64,000 bases of DNA from the NCBI GenBank assembly GCA_045106985.1, contig JBGCFQ010000021.1, positions 82,027-146,026 of the forward strand. The letters are read 5' to 3'. Positions 43,419 through 52,961 of the stretch are shown one piece after another. The DNA is from JAUIET01 sp045106985 (GTDB lineage: Bacteria; Pseudomonadota; Gammaproteobacteria; Pseudomonadales; JAUIET01). The translations under genes were made by a program, and so were the position numbers. Within the stretch, counting starts at the first letter, position 1, and each line of letters opens with the position of its first letter. Below the pieces are notes generated by a model. The model was given only the letters and a program-made list of their open reading frames with translations, ran no database searches and was not told the DNA's origin.

Positions 43419-44315
43419 TTAATTGCCGATGGTTTTGCTTACCACTTGGGAAAGCTCGCTGTACATGCCATCAGTATCAATCGTTACCATAGAAAAGTAA
43501 TAGGTGTCGGTGCTCAGCGGCTCCAATGTAAACTGGGTTTGATTCCTATTGTCGAGTCGAATAGTGCGGCTGCTACCTGCATTCTCAGCGGTTACGTAGA
43601 TCTCGTAAGACGCAATCTCATTCAAACTCAATGATTCGCCATTTTCACGCTGCGTTGGAATATTCCATGACAAGCGTGCACTGCCCGTTACGGGTGCAGG
43701 TTTTGGCGGCGCGACTGGAACAACAGGAGACACAGGCGTTGTGGGGACGGCAGCGATCACAGGGGGTTGCTTAACTATAATGGGTGTTTTGCTGTCAGTT
43801 ACAGTGTTTGGCACACTTGGAACTTGCTGGTTTCTCAACAGCTCGGGGTTGGCACGAAGCGCTGCTGCTATTGCTTCATTCCGCTTGCGTTCGGCAATTA
43901 TCGCCACGGCCGCAGGGTCGGCTTTGACAGCAGCTACCATCGCGTCGTTGCGCATGCGTTCAGCAACGGCTTCCCGCGCAGACGGGTCGGCCTTGATCGC
44001 GGCCGCGATCGCAGCATTTCGAACGCGTTTAGCTTCCGCAGCATCGCTTCGCATTTTTGCTTCAACTTTAGCTAGTGCAGCCGGATCTTGCCAAATTGCT
44101 GCTTCTACTGCACGTTTATAAAAGTTGGCAATCGCTTCAGTAAGATTGTCGAAGGAGAAAGACGCTGATTCCTGCTTCACCGGCACATCGCGCTTGAAAA
44201 CTTCGGCTCGGGCTTTTGAGGCGTCGGGTCCTTGCGCTGCTGCCTGGTTTGCACCCATGGCTAGAAGGAGGCTCAAGCTTCCTGCTGCAATTATCATGTT
44301 CGGTTTGTATGCCAT
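43419..44315 (-). CDS. Secreted protein with helical tandem repeats and a C-terminal Fn3-like domain
   Basis: 298 residues from the ATG at 44315, with GCAGGAC about 8 bases upstream. The signal peptide spans residues 1-27 (hydrophobic core then ANQAAAQ). Residues about 70-164 are three to four helical repeats of about 23 residues on the pattern AAIKADPxAxxxVAERMRND. A Pro/Val-rich linker (about 168-205) leads to a domain with fibronectin-III-like strands (ARLSWNIPT, ASYEIYVTAENA, YYFSMVTIDTDG). It is probably a periplasmic or surface adhesin-like protein. No enzyme motif is present. Confidence 0.82.
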   Translation of the reverse strand: MAYKPNMIIAAGSLSLLLAMGANQAAAQGPDASKARAEVFKRDVPVKQESASFSFDNLTEAIANFYKRAVEAAIWQDPAALAKVEAKMRSDAAEAKRVRNAAIAAAIKADPSAREAVAERMRNDAMVAAVKADPAAVAIIAERKRNEAIAAALRANPELLRNQQVPSVPNTVTDSKTPIIVKQPPVIAAVPTTPVSPVVPVAPPKPAPVTGSARLSWNIPTQRENGESLSLNEIASYEIYVTAENAGSSRTIRLDNRNQTQFTLEPLSTDTYYFSMVTIDTDGMYSELSQVVSKTIGN

Positions 44316-44572
44316 TGTCTTGTCCTGCAACTGTCGGTTTACTAACCATACAAAAAGTACGAAAAACCGCCAGAAAAAGGAGGGTGTTGGCAGATGCTCT
44401 TTGTGTGTTTGTGATGAATGTCTCGTGTTGGCTATGACTTAGTTGTTGAGCGGCGTTAAACGGCGTCAAGCAGAGTGGTGTTACTTCGGCGGTCGTGGCA
44501 TGGAATTAGTAATGACGTATCTGAGTTCTTTGTTTAGACTATGGGCCTTGAAATGTCACTTTTCCGAAACTT

Positions 44573-47092
44573 ATGATGTTGAATTTTATAGTAAAAACAA
44601 TAGGCCTAGCCCTTGTGTCCAGTCTGATAGCCTGTGGCGGTGGAGGAGGAAGCTCCACGCCAATGACGCCAGTCGTCGTTGACCCTACTCCCGACCCTAT
44701 GCCTGAGAACCCTAGCCCTCCGCCCGCGCAAGAAAGCTACGAGGCAAGCGTTCGATTCACCGAGTTTGGCATTCCCCATGTTGCAGCAGCGGACTGGCGA
44801 AGCTTAGGTTTTGGCCATGGCTATGCCTACGCTACACAAAACTATTGTGTGTTAATGAGGGAGGTTGTTGTAGCCAGTGGCCAATCGCAACGCTTTTTCG
44901 GTGACGACGGCAATTTGGGCAGTGATTTTGTATTCGCCCTGCTCGGAGAAGATATTCAGGCAGCCTTCCTGGACAACTTAGACGCTGATACAAGTTTGTT
45001 GGCAGGGGGTTATGTTGCAGGTTTTAATCGATATTTAAGTGATACTGGAGCGGCCAATTTGCCTGAGGGTGATGCCGGTTGTCGCAACGAACCTTGGGTT
45101 CGTGAGATCAGCTTGCAAGACTTCGGCAGAGTGTTGCGTAAGCTTGCGGTACGCGCCAGCACCGATCCGCTGGCTGAGTTTATTTTTGCGACTAATGGTC
45201 CAAATACTATGACCGCCGCAAACTCAAAAGACCCCATTAAAAAGCCATCGCATATAGATGAACTGCTGCTCAGTAGTGCGAAAAAAATTGAGCAGGGTAT
45301 AGAGGCGATGAATTTTCCCAAACCGGAAGAGATAGGTAGTAATGCTTATGCAGTGGGGAGCTCAGCAAGTCAAAATGACAGTGGTGTGCTGTTTGGTAAT
45401 CCACATTTTCCATGGGAAGGTTCTAACCGTTTTGCCATGGTCCATTTAACACTTACGCCTGAAGGGGCGAGTGAACCGACATACGACGTAATGGGAGCGG
45501 CGTTGCATGGATTCCCACTAGTGAGCATTGGCTTCAACGCTGACTTGGCTTGGAGTCATACTGTATCGACTGGCTCCCGTTTTGTGCTCTATGAGTTGCA
45601 GCTGAATCCTGACGACCCCATGCAATATGAATTTGATGGCGAAATGCGAGAGATTACAAGCCGCACGATCACCATTGATACTCAGGATAGCGCAGGTGCC
45701 GTAGAGCCACAGAGCCACACTTTCTATTTTTCCCATTTTGGTCCAATACTGAATTTGGGTGGAGTGAATGCTTTGTTGGAAGGTTGGCCTATTGCAGCAG
45801 GTACAGGCACCGTGTACGCACTGCGTGACATCAATTTAGACAACACGCGCGGTTTAACTACTTGGCGTGGTATCGGCCAGGCCAGCTCAATTGCTGAGTT
45901 ACAAACAGCATTGGCCGATCTAGGCATACCTTGGGTGAATACCATTGCCGCCGACAGAGCCGGGCAGGCGTTCTATGGAGATATATCGGCCACTGCAAAT
46001 GTGACGGATGACCAGCAAACTAATTGTATAACCGGACCGGTAGCACCATTGCTAACAGGCTTCGGGCTCACGACCTTGGACGGTCGTGTATCCGCCTGTG
46101 AGCTTGGAACGGACGCCGATGCGCCACTGCCGGGAGTGATTGGTTTTGATCGCCTGCCAAAGCTCGTTAACGACACTTATGTATCGAACTCAAATGACAG
46201 TTATTGGTTAACTAACCCCAGCAGTTTGCTAACGGGTTTTCCGTCAATAGTTGGAGCGGAAGAAGTAGAGCAGAGCTTGCGCACCCGGCTTGGCTTCGTG
46301 CAAATGGAAGAGCGTCTAGCCGGCGCTGACGATATGGGTGCGCCAGGAGTAACCCCGATGCTGTTGCAAGATATGCTGTTTGGTAGTCGTAATTACGCGG
46401 CGGAGTTGGTGCTTGATGATGTAAACAACTTATGTACTGCCACAGTTGATTGGTCGCCGTTTAGCAGCAATCCGACCGATATGACACAGGCATGTAACAT
46501 TCTGGCTGGATGGGACTCCCGCCACAACAATAGCAGCATAGGCGGGCATATTTTTTATGAATTCTGGAAAACAGCTCGCGATATTGATGATCTTTGGTCA
46601 GTGCCCTTCGACCCAGCAGACCCTGTAAACACACCCAATACTGTAAACGTAGGAAATGCAGCCGTTATAAGTGCCGCACGTGATGCATTAGTAGCAGGCG
46701 TAGATCGATTGCTCGCGGCTGATATTCCGCTCAATGCGGAGTGGGGCAGTGTGCAATTTTCAGAACGCAACGGCGTTAGAATTCCTATTCACGGCGGTTC
46801 AGGATCAATGCTGTTCAGTGTAATTACGTCCGACTTAAACGACAACGAAGGCTACAGCAGCATTAGGCATGGAAATAGTTTTATGCAAACTGTTGGTTGG
46901 GATTCGACTGAATGCCCTGATGCCTTTGGTTTATTAAGTTATTCGCAATCATCAGACCCTGCTTCTGATAATTATGCAGACCAGACTGAACTTTATTCAA
47001 ACAAAGAATGGGTCGACATGCCCTTTTGTGAAGCTGATATCGCCGCCACACAGGTGGGCGAAACAATAGTGCTTGAGCAGGCGATTCCTTAG
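44573..47092 (+). CDS. Penicillin-acylase-family lipoprotein (Ntn-hydrolase)
   Basis: 839 residues. The N-terminus is a lipoprotein signal with lipobox Leu-Ile-Ala-Cys21, then a Gly/Pro-rich tether. The acylase alpha-chain region (FTEFGIPHVAA, GFGHGYAYATQNY) leads to Gly255-Ser256-Asn257 (IGSNAYAVG), where autoproteolysis would expose the Ser nucleophile of the beta-chain. FGNPHFPWEGSNRF and the later SIGFNADLAWSHTVS are typical of the aculeacin/AHL/penicillin acylases. It would act at the cell envelope on N-acyl amides such as acyl-homoserine lactones. Substrate unproven. Confidence 0.9.
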   Translation: MMLNFIVKTIGLALVSSLIACGGGGGSSTPMTPVVVDPTPDPMPENPSPPPAQESYEASVRFTEFGIPHVAAADWRSLGFGHGYAYATQNYCVLMREVVVASGQSQRFFGDDGNLGSDFVFALLGEDIQAAFLDNLDADTSLLAGGYVAGFNRYLSDTGAANLPEGDAGCRNEPWVREISLQDFGRVLRKLAVRASTDPLAEFIFATNGPNTMTAANSKDPIKKPSHIDELLLSSAKKIEQGIEAMNFPKPEEIGSNAYAVGSSASQNDSGVLFGNPHFPWEGSNRFAMVHLTLTPEGASEPTYDVMGAALHGFPLVSIGFNADLAWSHTVSTGSRFVLYELQLNPDDPMQYEFDGEMREITSRTITIDTQDSAGAVEPQSHTFYFSHFGPILNLGGVNALLEGWPIAAGTGTVYALRDINLDNTRGLTTWRGIGQASSIAELQTALADLGIPWVNTIAADRAGQAFYGDISATANVTDDQQTNCITGPVAPLLTGFGLTTLDGRVSACELGTDADAPLPGVIGFDRLPKLVNDTYVSNSNDSYWLTNPSSLLTGFPSIVGAEEVEQSLRTRLGFVQMEERLAGADDMGAPGVTPMLLQDMLFGSRNYAAELVLDDVNNLCTATVDWSPFSSNPTDMTQACNILAGWDSRHNNSSIGGHIFYEFWKTARDIDDLWSVPFDPADPVNTPNTVNVGNAAVISAARDALVAGVDRLLAADIPLNAEWGSVQFSERNGVRIPIHGGSGSMLFSVITSDLNDNEGYSSIRHGNSFMQTVGWDSTECPDAFGLLSYSQSSDPASDNYADQTELYSNKEWVDMPFCEADIAATQVGETIVLEQAIP

Positions 47093-47104
47093 CGGGTAGC
47101 GGAC

Positions 47105-47611
47105 GTGATCTCAAGTTCCACGACTAGGGTGCTGCTGAATGGAGTCCTCTTTCATTTAGGCTGGTGGTCATGCGTTTTATTTAGAAACTGGTTTTCCTTG
47201 CTGGTAGTATTGCTGATACTCGTTGTTTATTTAAGCATCGAGGAGCAGCGAAAGCGTGGCGTTATTTTATTAATGACAGCTATTGTATTCGGCTTTGCAA
47301 TCGACAATGCCATGCTCAGCGAGTCTGTGCTGATCCCGGAAGGCAGTGGTCAATTTGCTCCATTGTGGATGACGGCCTTATGGCCCTTGCTGGCGACCAC
47401 TTTAAATGTTGCTTTTAAAGGCTTACAAACTAAATTGGTGTTGGCCAGTGTCCTGGCAGGGATTGCGGCACCGTTTTCGTACTTCGCTGCGGTGCGACTT
47501 GATGCGGCAGCATTTGGTGTTCCCGCAGAATTTGCGTTGCTTGGCATAGGCTGCGTTTGGATGATTGCGTTTCCTGTTGCGCTACTTTACACCCGCCAAT
47601 TAATGCGCTGA
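47105..47611 (+). CDS. DUF2878 family inner-membrane protein
   Basis: 168 residues, GTG start 12 bases after the acylase stop. Five or more hydrophobic helices are visible, and the segments FHLGWWSCVL and PLWMTALWPLLATTLNVAFKGL are close to the conserved DUF2878 core. Function unknown. It may be co-transcribed with the acylase. Confidence 0.8.
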   Translation: MISSSTTRVLLNGVLFHLGWWSCVLFRNWFSLLVVLLILVVYLSIEEQRKRGVILLMTAIVFGFAIDNAMLSESVLIPEGSGQFAPLWMTALWPLLATTLNVAFKGLQTKLVLASVLAGIAAPFSYFAAVRLDAAAFGVPAEFALLGIGCVWMIAFPVALLYTRQLMR

Positions 47612-47695
47612 TTATTACGCTTCCGTTGCCCTCAAAATTACTCCTGTGGTCTGATGTTACACTGTGCAATGATACAAGTAGTAGGGTGACAATCA

Positions 47696-48382
47696 ATGAA
47701 TCTGACCGACAAAAGAATAGTGATAACCGGGGCTAATGGCGGGCTGGGGAAGTCAGTTGCTGAAGTGTCGGCTTCGTTGGGCGCGAGCCTAGTGTTGCTT
47801 GATATAGCGTTTTCTGACGTGGATCTTGAAAACAATAGTCCAGGTCGCCAGTGTATAGCGCTTGATCTCTGCGATCTTGATGCGTGCAAGCAATGCTTTA
47901 AAAAAATTGGCCCTTTCGATGCCCTGTTTAATCTGGCAGGTGGTTTTGCCATGGGTACGCCTGCACACGCTGAAGATGATGAAGATTGGGATTTTTTGTT
48001 CAAGCTTAATGTTAAGACCTTACGCAACGCGGTTAAGGCGGCAACGCCAGTGATGCTGTCGCAAGGCCATGGAAAAATAGTTAATGTTGGTGCCTTAGGT
48101 GCATTGCAAGGCGGCGCTATGATGTCAGCTTACTCAGCCTCTAAAAGCGTGGTTATGCGGTTAACTGAAAGCTTGTCTGGCGAATTACGTGAGCAGGGCA
48201 TCAATGTCAATGCAGTGTTGCCTAGCGTGATTGATACACCGCAAAACCGTGCCGGTATGCCAGACGTGAATCCAGCGGATTGGGTAGCCCCCAGCGATTT
48301 AGCCAATGTAATCTGTTTTCTTGGCTCTGACGCTGCCAACGCAGTTCATGGGGCGTTGGTTCCCGTGCGCGGTCTCTCTTGA
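47696..48382 (+). CDS. Short-chain dehydrogenase/reductase lacking the catalytic Ser
   Basis: 228 residues. TGANGGLGKS binds the nucleotide; NLAGGF is the NAG-type motif; YSASK gives Tyr146 and Lys150. The position 13 residues before Tyr146, normally Ser, is Ala133 (KIVNVGALGA). The reaction mechanism may therefore differ or the enzyme may be weak. It lies 84 bases after the DUF2878 gene. Substrate unknown. Confidence 0.88.
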   Translation: MNLTDKRIVITGANGGLGKSVAEVSASLGASLVLLDIAFSDVDLENNSPGRQCIALDLCDLDACKQCFKKIGPFDALFNLAGGFAMGTPAHAEDDEDWDFLFKLNVKTLRNAVKAATPVMLSQGHGKIVNVGALGALQGGAMMSAYSASKSVVMRLTESLSGELREQGINVNAVLPSVIDTPQNRAGMPDVNPADWVAPSDLANVICFLGSDAANAVHGALVPVRGLS

Positions 48383-48438
48383 TTTGTTCCGGCAACATGT
48401 ATGACGATGTTGAATAGAGAAAGATCAGGTCGTTAGTT

Positions 48439-49215
48439 ATGTGCATTCTGTTCTTAGCTCTGGGTCAACACCCTCGATATCCGCTTATTGTTGCGGCGAA
48501 TCGCGACGAGGAATTTTCAAGGCCTAGTCAACACGCAGAGTTTTGGAATGACGAGCCGACTATCTACGGTGGTCGAGATTTGAGGGCAGGAGGCACTTGG
48601 TTGGCAGTTAATCGTGCTGGACTTTTTTCGGCCATTACGAATCTACGAGAGCCGATGTTATACAGGGATGATGCCGAAAGCCGTGGTCACTTAATACCTG
48701 AATATTTGCGTTCGCAATCACCGCCGAAATTTAAACAAACGTTGCAAAGTAACAGGCTTAACTACAACCCATACAATTTAATCTTTGGTTCAATCGATAA
48801 GCTAACTGTTTTTAATAGCGTTAGAAATTCGTTTACCTGTTTGGAGAAGGGCTTTCATTCTGTCAGCAATGGCCCGGTGGATGACTACTGGCCAAAGATG
48901 TCTCGGGGTGTAAGTCTGTTAGAGTCACATGTTAAAAGACGCGTCAATCAAGACTTGGACATCGACGCTTTGTTTGCCGACATGCTCGACACCACTCAAG
49001 CTGATGAAACTGTACTGCCTGAAACAGGCATAGGATTGGAAATAGAAAAACGCCTGTCCTCCATTTTTATCTCAGGAGATAGTTACGGAACGCGAACCAC
49101 CAGTATTTTATTGTTTGATCGTAAACAGCTGCATTTTTATGAACGAGACTATGGACCATTTGCAGAGCTGCAACGTGAAAACACTCAATGTATTAATATT
49201 GCATCCACGACGTGA
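48439..49215 (+). CDS. NRDE-family (TANGO2-like) protein
   Basis: 258 residues starting MCILFLALGQHPRYPLIVAANRDEE. The Cys2 nucleophile position and NRDE near residue 22 define the family, with TIYGGRDLRAGGTWLAV and AITNLREP following. These proteins look like Ntn-type hydrolases. Eukaryotic TANGO2 is linked to heme and lipid homeostasis. Role in bacteria unclear. A 7-bp hairpin lies 44 bases downstream. Confidence 0.92.
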   Translation: MCILFLALGQHPRYPLIVAANRDEEFSRPSQHAEFWNDEPTIYGGRDLRAGGTWLAVNRAGLFSAITNLREPMLYRDDAESRGHLIPEYLRSQSPPKFKQTLQSNRLNYNPYNLIFGSIDKLTVFNSVRNSFTCLEKGFHSVSNGPVDDYWPKMSRGVSLLESHVKRRVNQDLDIDALFADMLDTTQADETVLPETGIGLEIEKRLSSIFISGDSYGTRTTSILLFDRKQLHFYERDYGPFAELQRENTQCINIASTT

Positions 49216-49431
49216 GTCATCGCAACTTTGGTCAAAAAAGATACCGACTTCATAATATTGGCACTTGTAGTGCCATAAGGTAATATGGCTTAGGACGTGA
49301 TATTCGCATGCGGCATACACCGAAATCCACAAGGTTTGCAGCCTATGAGTGGACTTAGAATTTGACACAATGCGCCGCAAGCGATAATGCTTCTCGGGCG
49401 ACACCATCAGTATACAAGGGCGACTACTAAA

Positions 49432-50472
49432 ATGAGCAGTATTGAACTTACCAGTGTAAGAGACGCACACAAATTCGATGAGGCGGTTCTAAGCGCTTAT
49501 ATGCAAGATCATGTAGAAGGATTCAGTGGTCCCATAGAGGTGCGTCAGTTTGAGGGTGGGCAGAGCAACCCGACTTTCCAGCTGCGTACGCCGAACAAAA
49601 CCTACGTGTTGCGCAAGCAACCGCCAGGTGAGCTACTGAAATCAGCTCATCAAGTCGATCGTGAGTATCGTGTAATGCACGCTTTACGCGATACTAAAGT
49701 TCCCGTTCCAACGATGTATTGCCTTTGTGAAGACAAATCGATTCTAGGTACCATTTTTTACATTATGGATTTTGTTGAGGGCCGTGTTTTTACTGACCCT
49801 GCTATGCCTGATAGTAATCCGGAAGAGCGCCGAGGTGTCTATCTTAATCTCGCCAGTATTTTAGGCGAGTTACACTCTCTTCGCCCGGAACAGGTTGGGT
49901 TGGAAGAGTTTGGTCGTCCTGGTAATTACTACGCACGACAGATTAATCGCTGGGGCAAGCAATGGCTTGCATCCAAGACTGAAGAATTGCCAGCCATGGA
50001 CAAGCTACTGACTTGGTTGCCAGACAACATTCCCGATGACGATCATTCCGGGATAGTGCACGGCGATTACCGCCTTGGTAATGTGCTCGTGAGCCCTAAT
50101 GACGCCAGCATATCGGCTGTACTTGATTGGGAGCTAAGTACCTTGGGTCACCCTCTCGGCGATCTGGCTTATTTGTGCCAAGCCTATGCCGGCGTATCGA
50201 GCAGTGGCAACCTTTTGCCTCCAAACTATCAAGACTTCGGCGTACCCGCCGAGAAGGAAATGCTTGAGTCTTATTGCGCGGCCAGTGGCCGTGGCATAAT
50301 CGAAAACTGGGATTTCTATGTGATTTTCAATATGTTTCGAAGCGCCAGTATTATTCAGGGTGTTTACAAGCGGGGCCTGGACGGTAACGCCAGTTCCGAA
50401 TTGGCTCTTGGATTTAAAGATACTGCACGACAAATTTCGGATGCTGGCTTAGAACGATTGAACGGGCTATAG
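49432..50472 (+). CDS. Phosphotransferase-family (APH fold) protein, acyl-CoA-dehydrogenase-associated type
   Basis: 346 residues from the ATG at 49432, preceded by AAGGGCG. GIVHGDYRLGNVLV is the Brenner kinase loop and VLDWELSTLGHPLGDLAYL the metal-binding DWE. This subgroup, related to the N-terminal domain of ACAD10/11 and FadE36, phosphorylates 4-hydroxyacyl-CoA or a similar substrate before beta-oxidation. No acyl-CoA dehydrogenase gene adjoins. Confidence 0.9.
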   Translation: MSSIELTSVRDAHKFDEAVLSAYMQDHVEGFSGPIEVRQFEGGQSNPTFQLRTPNKTYVLRKQPPGELLKSAHQVDREYRVMHALRDTKVPVPTMYCLCEDKSILGTIFYIMDFVEGRVFTDPAMPDSNPEERRGVYLNLASILGELHSLRPEQVGLEEFGRPGNYYARQINRWGKQWLASKTEELPAMDKLLTWLPDNIPDDDHSGIVHGDYRLGNVLVSPNDASISAVLDWELSTLGHPLGDLAYLCQAYAGVSSSGNLLPPNYQDFGVPAEKEMLESYCAASGRGIIENWDFYVIFNMFRSASIIQGVYKRGLDGNASSELALGFKDTARQISDAGLERLNGL

Positions 50473-50532
50473 CTGAGCTTCGTATTTTGCGAATTGTAAC
50501 TATATTATCAATAACTAAGCAGATGGATATAC

Positions 50533-51690
50533 GTGATGAATAGCGATGTACGTTCGGCGCCAATCGACATCGAACAATCCCAGCTCGATGAATTGCGAGC
50601 CCGATTATCAGCAACACGTTGGCCGGACGCGGATACAACTGGCGGCGATTGGCGCCAGGGTATACCTCTGAGTTATGTGCGAGAGCTTTGTACCTATTGG
50701 CAAAACGATTACGATTGGCGGCGAATTGAATCGCAGCTAAATGAGTTGAACCCCCAGCAAACAACAATCGATGCAGTGGATATCCACTTTTTTCATATTC
50801 GTAGCCCACACGAAGACGCTATGCCATTGATAATGACCCATGGCTGGCCCGGTTCTCCCATTGAATTCTTAAAGGTTGTTGGTCCGCTAACCAATCCAAC
50901 CAAGTTTGGTGGAAAGGCTGGCGACGCGTTCCACCTGGTGCTGCCGAACCTGCCAGGCTATGGCTTTTCAGGTAAGCCAGTAGAAGACGGTTGGAATGTT
51001 GAGAAAATAGGTCGAGCTTGGGGCACTTTAATGCAGCGTTTGGGCTATGAGCGTTATGTTGCCCAGGGTGGCGATTGGGGCGGCATGGTTACAACCAGTA
51101 TGGGCATTACCGAAACTACTCATTGCGCCGCAATCCATACAAATCTAGTAATAGCCGCGCCGGATCCAGACACTATGGATAACCTTTCTGATATAGAGCA
51201 GCAAGCGTTAGAAGGAATAAGCTATTACGATGCGGAAGACTCGGGATATTCCAAGCAGCAAGGTACGCGTCCACAAACATTGGGTTATGGCCTCGCCGAT
51301 TCGCCCAGTGGTCAGTTGGCCTGGATTGTTGAAAAATTTTGGTCTTGGACCGACAGTGAGCGCGATGGTGTAAAACATCCGGAAAATGTTCTGGGTAGAG
51401 ATGAGCTAATAGATAATGTTATGTTCTATTGGCTGAACAATGCGGCGGCATCATCCGCGCGCCTCTATTGGGAGAGTTTTAAGTCTCCTTCGCTGGAACA
51501 AGTTGATATGCCAACTGGCTGCAGCATTTTCCCGAAAGAAATATTTCTGTGCTCACGCCGTTGGGCAGAGAAGCGCTTTACTAATCTAATTCATTGGAAT
51601 GAGCTTGATAAGGGTGGGCACTTTGCGGCTTTCGAGCAGCCTGACTTATTTGTTGATGAGGTTAGAAACTGTTTTAGGGTTGTGCGTTAG
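50533..51690 (+). CDS. Epoxide-hydrolase-family alpha/beta hydrolase
   Basis: 385 residues. The N-terminal EHN cap (LRARLSATRWPDA, YWQNDYDWRRIESQLN) precedes the hydrolase domain with HGWPGS oxyanion loop, nucleophile Asp181 (AQGGDWGG), LHTN-type segment and late GGHFAAFEQP with the general-base His. Typical length for microsomal-type epoxide hydrolases. It would open an epoxide; the cognate substrate is unknown. Its end overlaps the end of the convergent cNMP-binding gene by 4 bases. Confidence 0.93.
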   Translation: MMNSDVRSAPIDIEQSQLDELRARLSATRWPDADTTGGDWRQGIPLSYVRELCTYWQNDYDWRRIESQLNELNPQQTTIDAVDIHFFHIRSPHEDAMPLIMTHGWPGSPIEFLKVVGPLTNPTKFGGKAGDAFHLVLPNLPGYGFSGKPVEDGWNVEKIGRAWGTLMQRLGYERYVAQGGDWGGMVTTSMGITETTHCAAIHTNLVIAAPDPDTMDNLSDIEQQALEGISYYDAEDSGYSKQQGTRPQTLGYGLADSPSGQLAWIVEKFWSWTDSERDGVKHPENVLGRDELIDNVMFYWLNNAAASSARLYWESFKSPSLEQVDMPTGCSIFPKEIFLCSRRWAEKRFTNLIHWNELDKGGHFAAFEQPDLFVDEVRNCFRVVR

Positions 51691-52475
51691 GTATTGCCAA
51701 CTTGCATTGACAATATGGTGTCATTTAAATCCAGTATTTGTCGTGCCATGTTTTCAATCAGCGTGTGGCACACTTCGGGTTGAAGTCGCACTATTTCGAC
51801 AAAGTCTTCCTGCTTGATTGCTCTCACCGTACTGAATTCTTTAGCGATAACCGTAGCGGTGCGTTTGGCTGAGGTGAAAGCGGCCATTGCACCAAAAATT
51901 TCATCTTCGTAAATGTCGCCTACCTTCACGTCGTCTTGAAATGCCTCGGCATGGCCTTCAATTAATGTGAATACGCGATCGGAAACTTCTCCCTGAGCAA
52001 TAATTTTTTCACCGGGCGCGAAGTTTAAGTAGTCGCTGTTAGGGTCGCGACTATGAGATGAGTAAAAACTTAAAGCCTGCACGAGAATAGTGTTAAACGT
52101 CGCCTGATAGTCGCTCCATGCCTGCAGCGCTTTGCCGTCTTTAAGTAGCTGGGCCTTTATGTCTTCCCAATTGTATGGCCTTAGGCGAACGTCTTGCGTG
52201 CATGTGAAAGTGGGTCGGTCTGCTGCGCTGTTACCACGGGGTCGTGATACAAAGTCTCCAGGTTCAAAGAAGTAGATTAATTTGCCATCCAGCTCTACCT
52301 CGATATTACCTGACTCGAGCAGGAAGGATGCTCCTTCCGGCAGTTCGGCAAACGCATTGCTGTCAGTGGGTAACTCTTTTACTTCACCGGCGGCCGGCAC
52401 CTGCTCGAGGAATTCCGCAACAAGTCTGGATAGCTGTCGTACCTGGCTGGATTCTCGTAGTTCGCTAACGTACAT
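51687..52475 (-). CDS. Cyclic-nucleotide-binding-fold protein, long paralog
   Basis: 262 residues. The C-terminal half (about residues 150-235) is a CNB domain: FAPGEKIIAQGEVSDRVFTLIEG, then IFGAMAAFTSAKRTATV. The phosphate-binding cassette has Ala where cAMP binders have Glu (FGE), while the Arg is kept. The N-terminal half may be a degenerate second CNB fold (LPEGASFLLESGNIEVELDG). No DNA-binding domain is present. It lies 62 bases downstream of a short paralog on the same strand. Confidence 0.85.
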   Translation of the reverse strand: MYVSELRESSQVRQLSRLVAEFLEQVPAAGEVKELPTDSNAFAELPEGASFLLESGNIEVELDGKLIYFFEPGDFVSRPRGNSAADRPTFTCTQDVRLRPYNWEDIKAQLLKDGKALQAWSDYQATFNTILVQALSFYSSHSRDPNSDYLNFAPGEKIIAQGEVSDRVFTLIEGHAEAFQDDVKVGDIYEDEIFGAMAAFTSAKRTATVIAKEFSTVRAIKQEDFVEIVRLQPEVCHTLIENMARQILDLNDTILSMQVGNT

Positions 52476-52536
52476 GATGGTTTACCAAATGTTGATTCCA
52501 AAAATTTTGAAATACTGCGTTTACCTTAAAGTTTTC

Positions 52537-52887
52537 TTACTTAATGGATTTTGCTATTTCAGGTTGGGTTTTAACCATGCTGACGAATGTATCTTGAGCA
52601 ATAGCACGTACTACGCAGTCTTTGGTTGCCACTACGCTTGCGCGTCGCTTGCTATTGGTAAAGGCGGCGATAGCACCGAATATTTCGCCCTGCTGCAGAT
52701 CCCCTATTTTTTTGCCGTCCTGTATCGCTATTGCGCGACCTTCAATCAAGGCAAAAACGTCAGTGGAGTCGTCACCTTGCTCGATGATGGTGGCACCTGC
52801 AGGGTAACTGAGGTACTGAATTGCTTCAGTGCTGACCGATTCGTTGCTGAAGTCCAGCGATAAGTCGTAGCTGTTATGCGAAGACAT
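52537..52887 (-). CDS. Cyclic-nucleotide-binding-fold protein, short paralog
   Basis: 116 residues from the ATG at 52887. One CNB domain: YPAGATIIEQGDDSTDVFALIEG, IFGAIAAFTNSKRRASV. It is nearly superposable on the C-terminal domain of the next gene, with the same Glu-to-Ala change in the cassette. No output domain. The pair is a tandem duplication, and this copy looks like a single-domain regulator or adaptor. Confidence 0.85.
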   Translation of the reverse strand: MSSHNSYDLSLDFSNESVSTEAIQYLSYPAGATIIEQGDDSTDVFALIEGRAIAIQDGKKIGDLQQGEIFGAIAAFTNSKRRASVVATKDCVVRAIAQDTFVSMVKTQPEIAKSIK

Positions 52888-52961
52888 GGTGCATGATCTC
52901 GTAATTAGTTTTATTCTTCTAAGCATAGACAATAACTGGCCCGTCACAGTGGGATATTGAT

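Noticed and set aside
49259..49275. 7-bp hairpin TGGCACT/AGTGCCA after the NRDE gene
   Set aside because: No U-run and only three bases in the loop; too weak to call a terminator.
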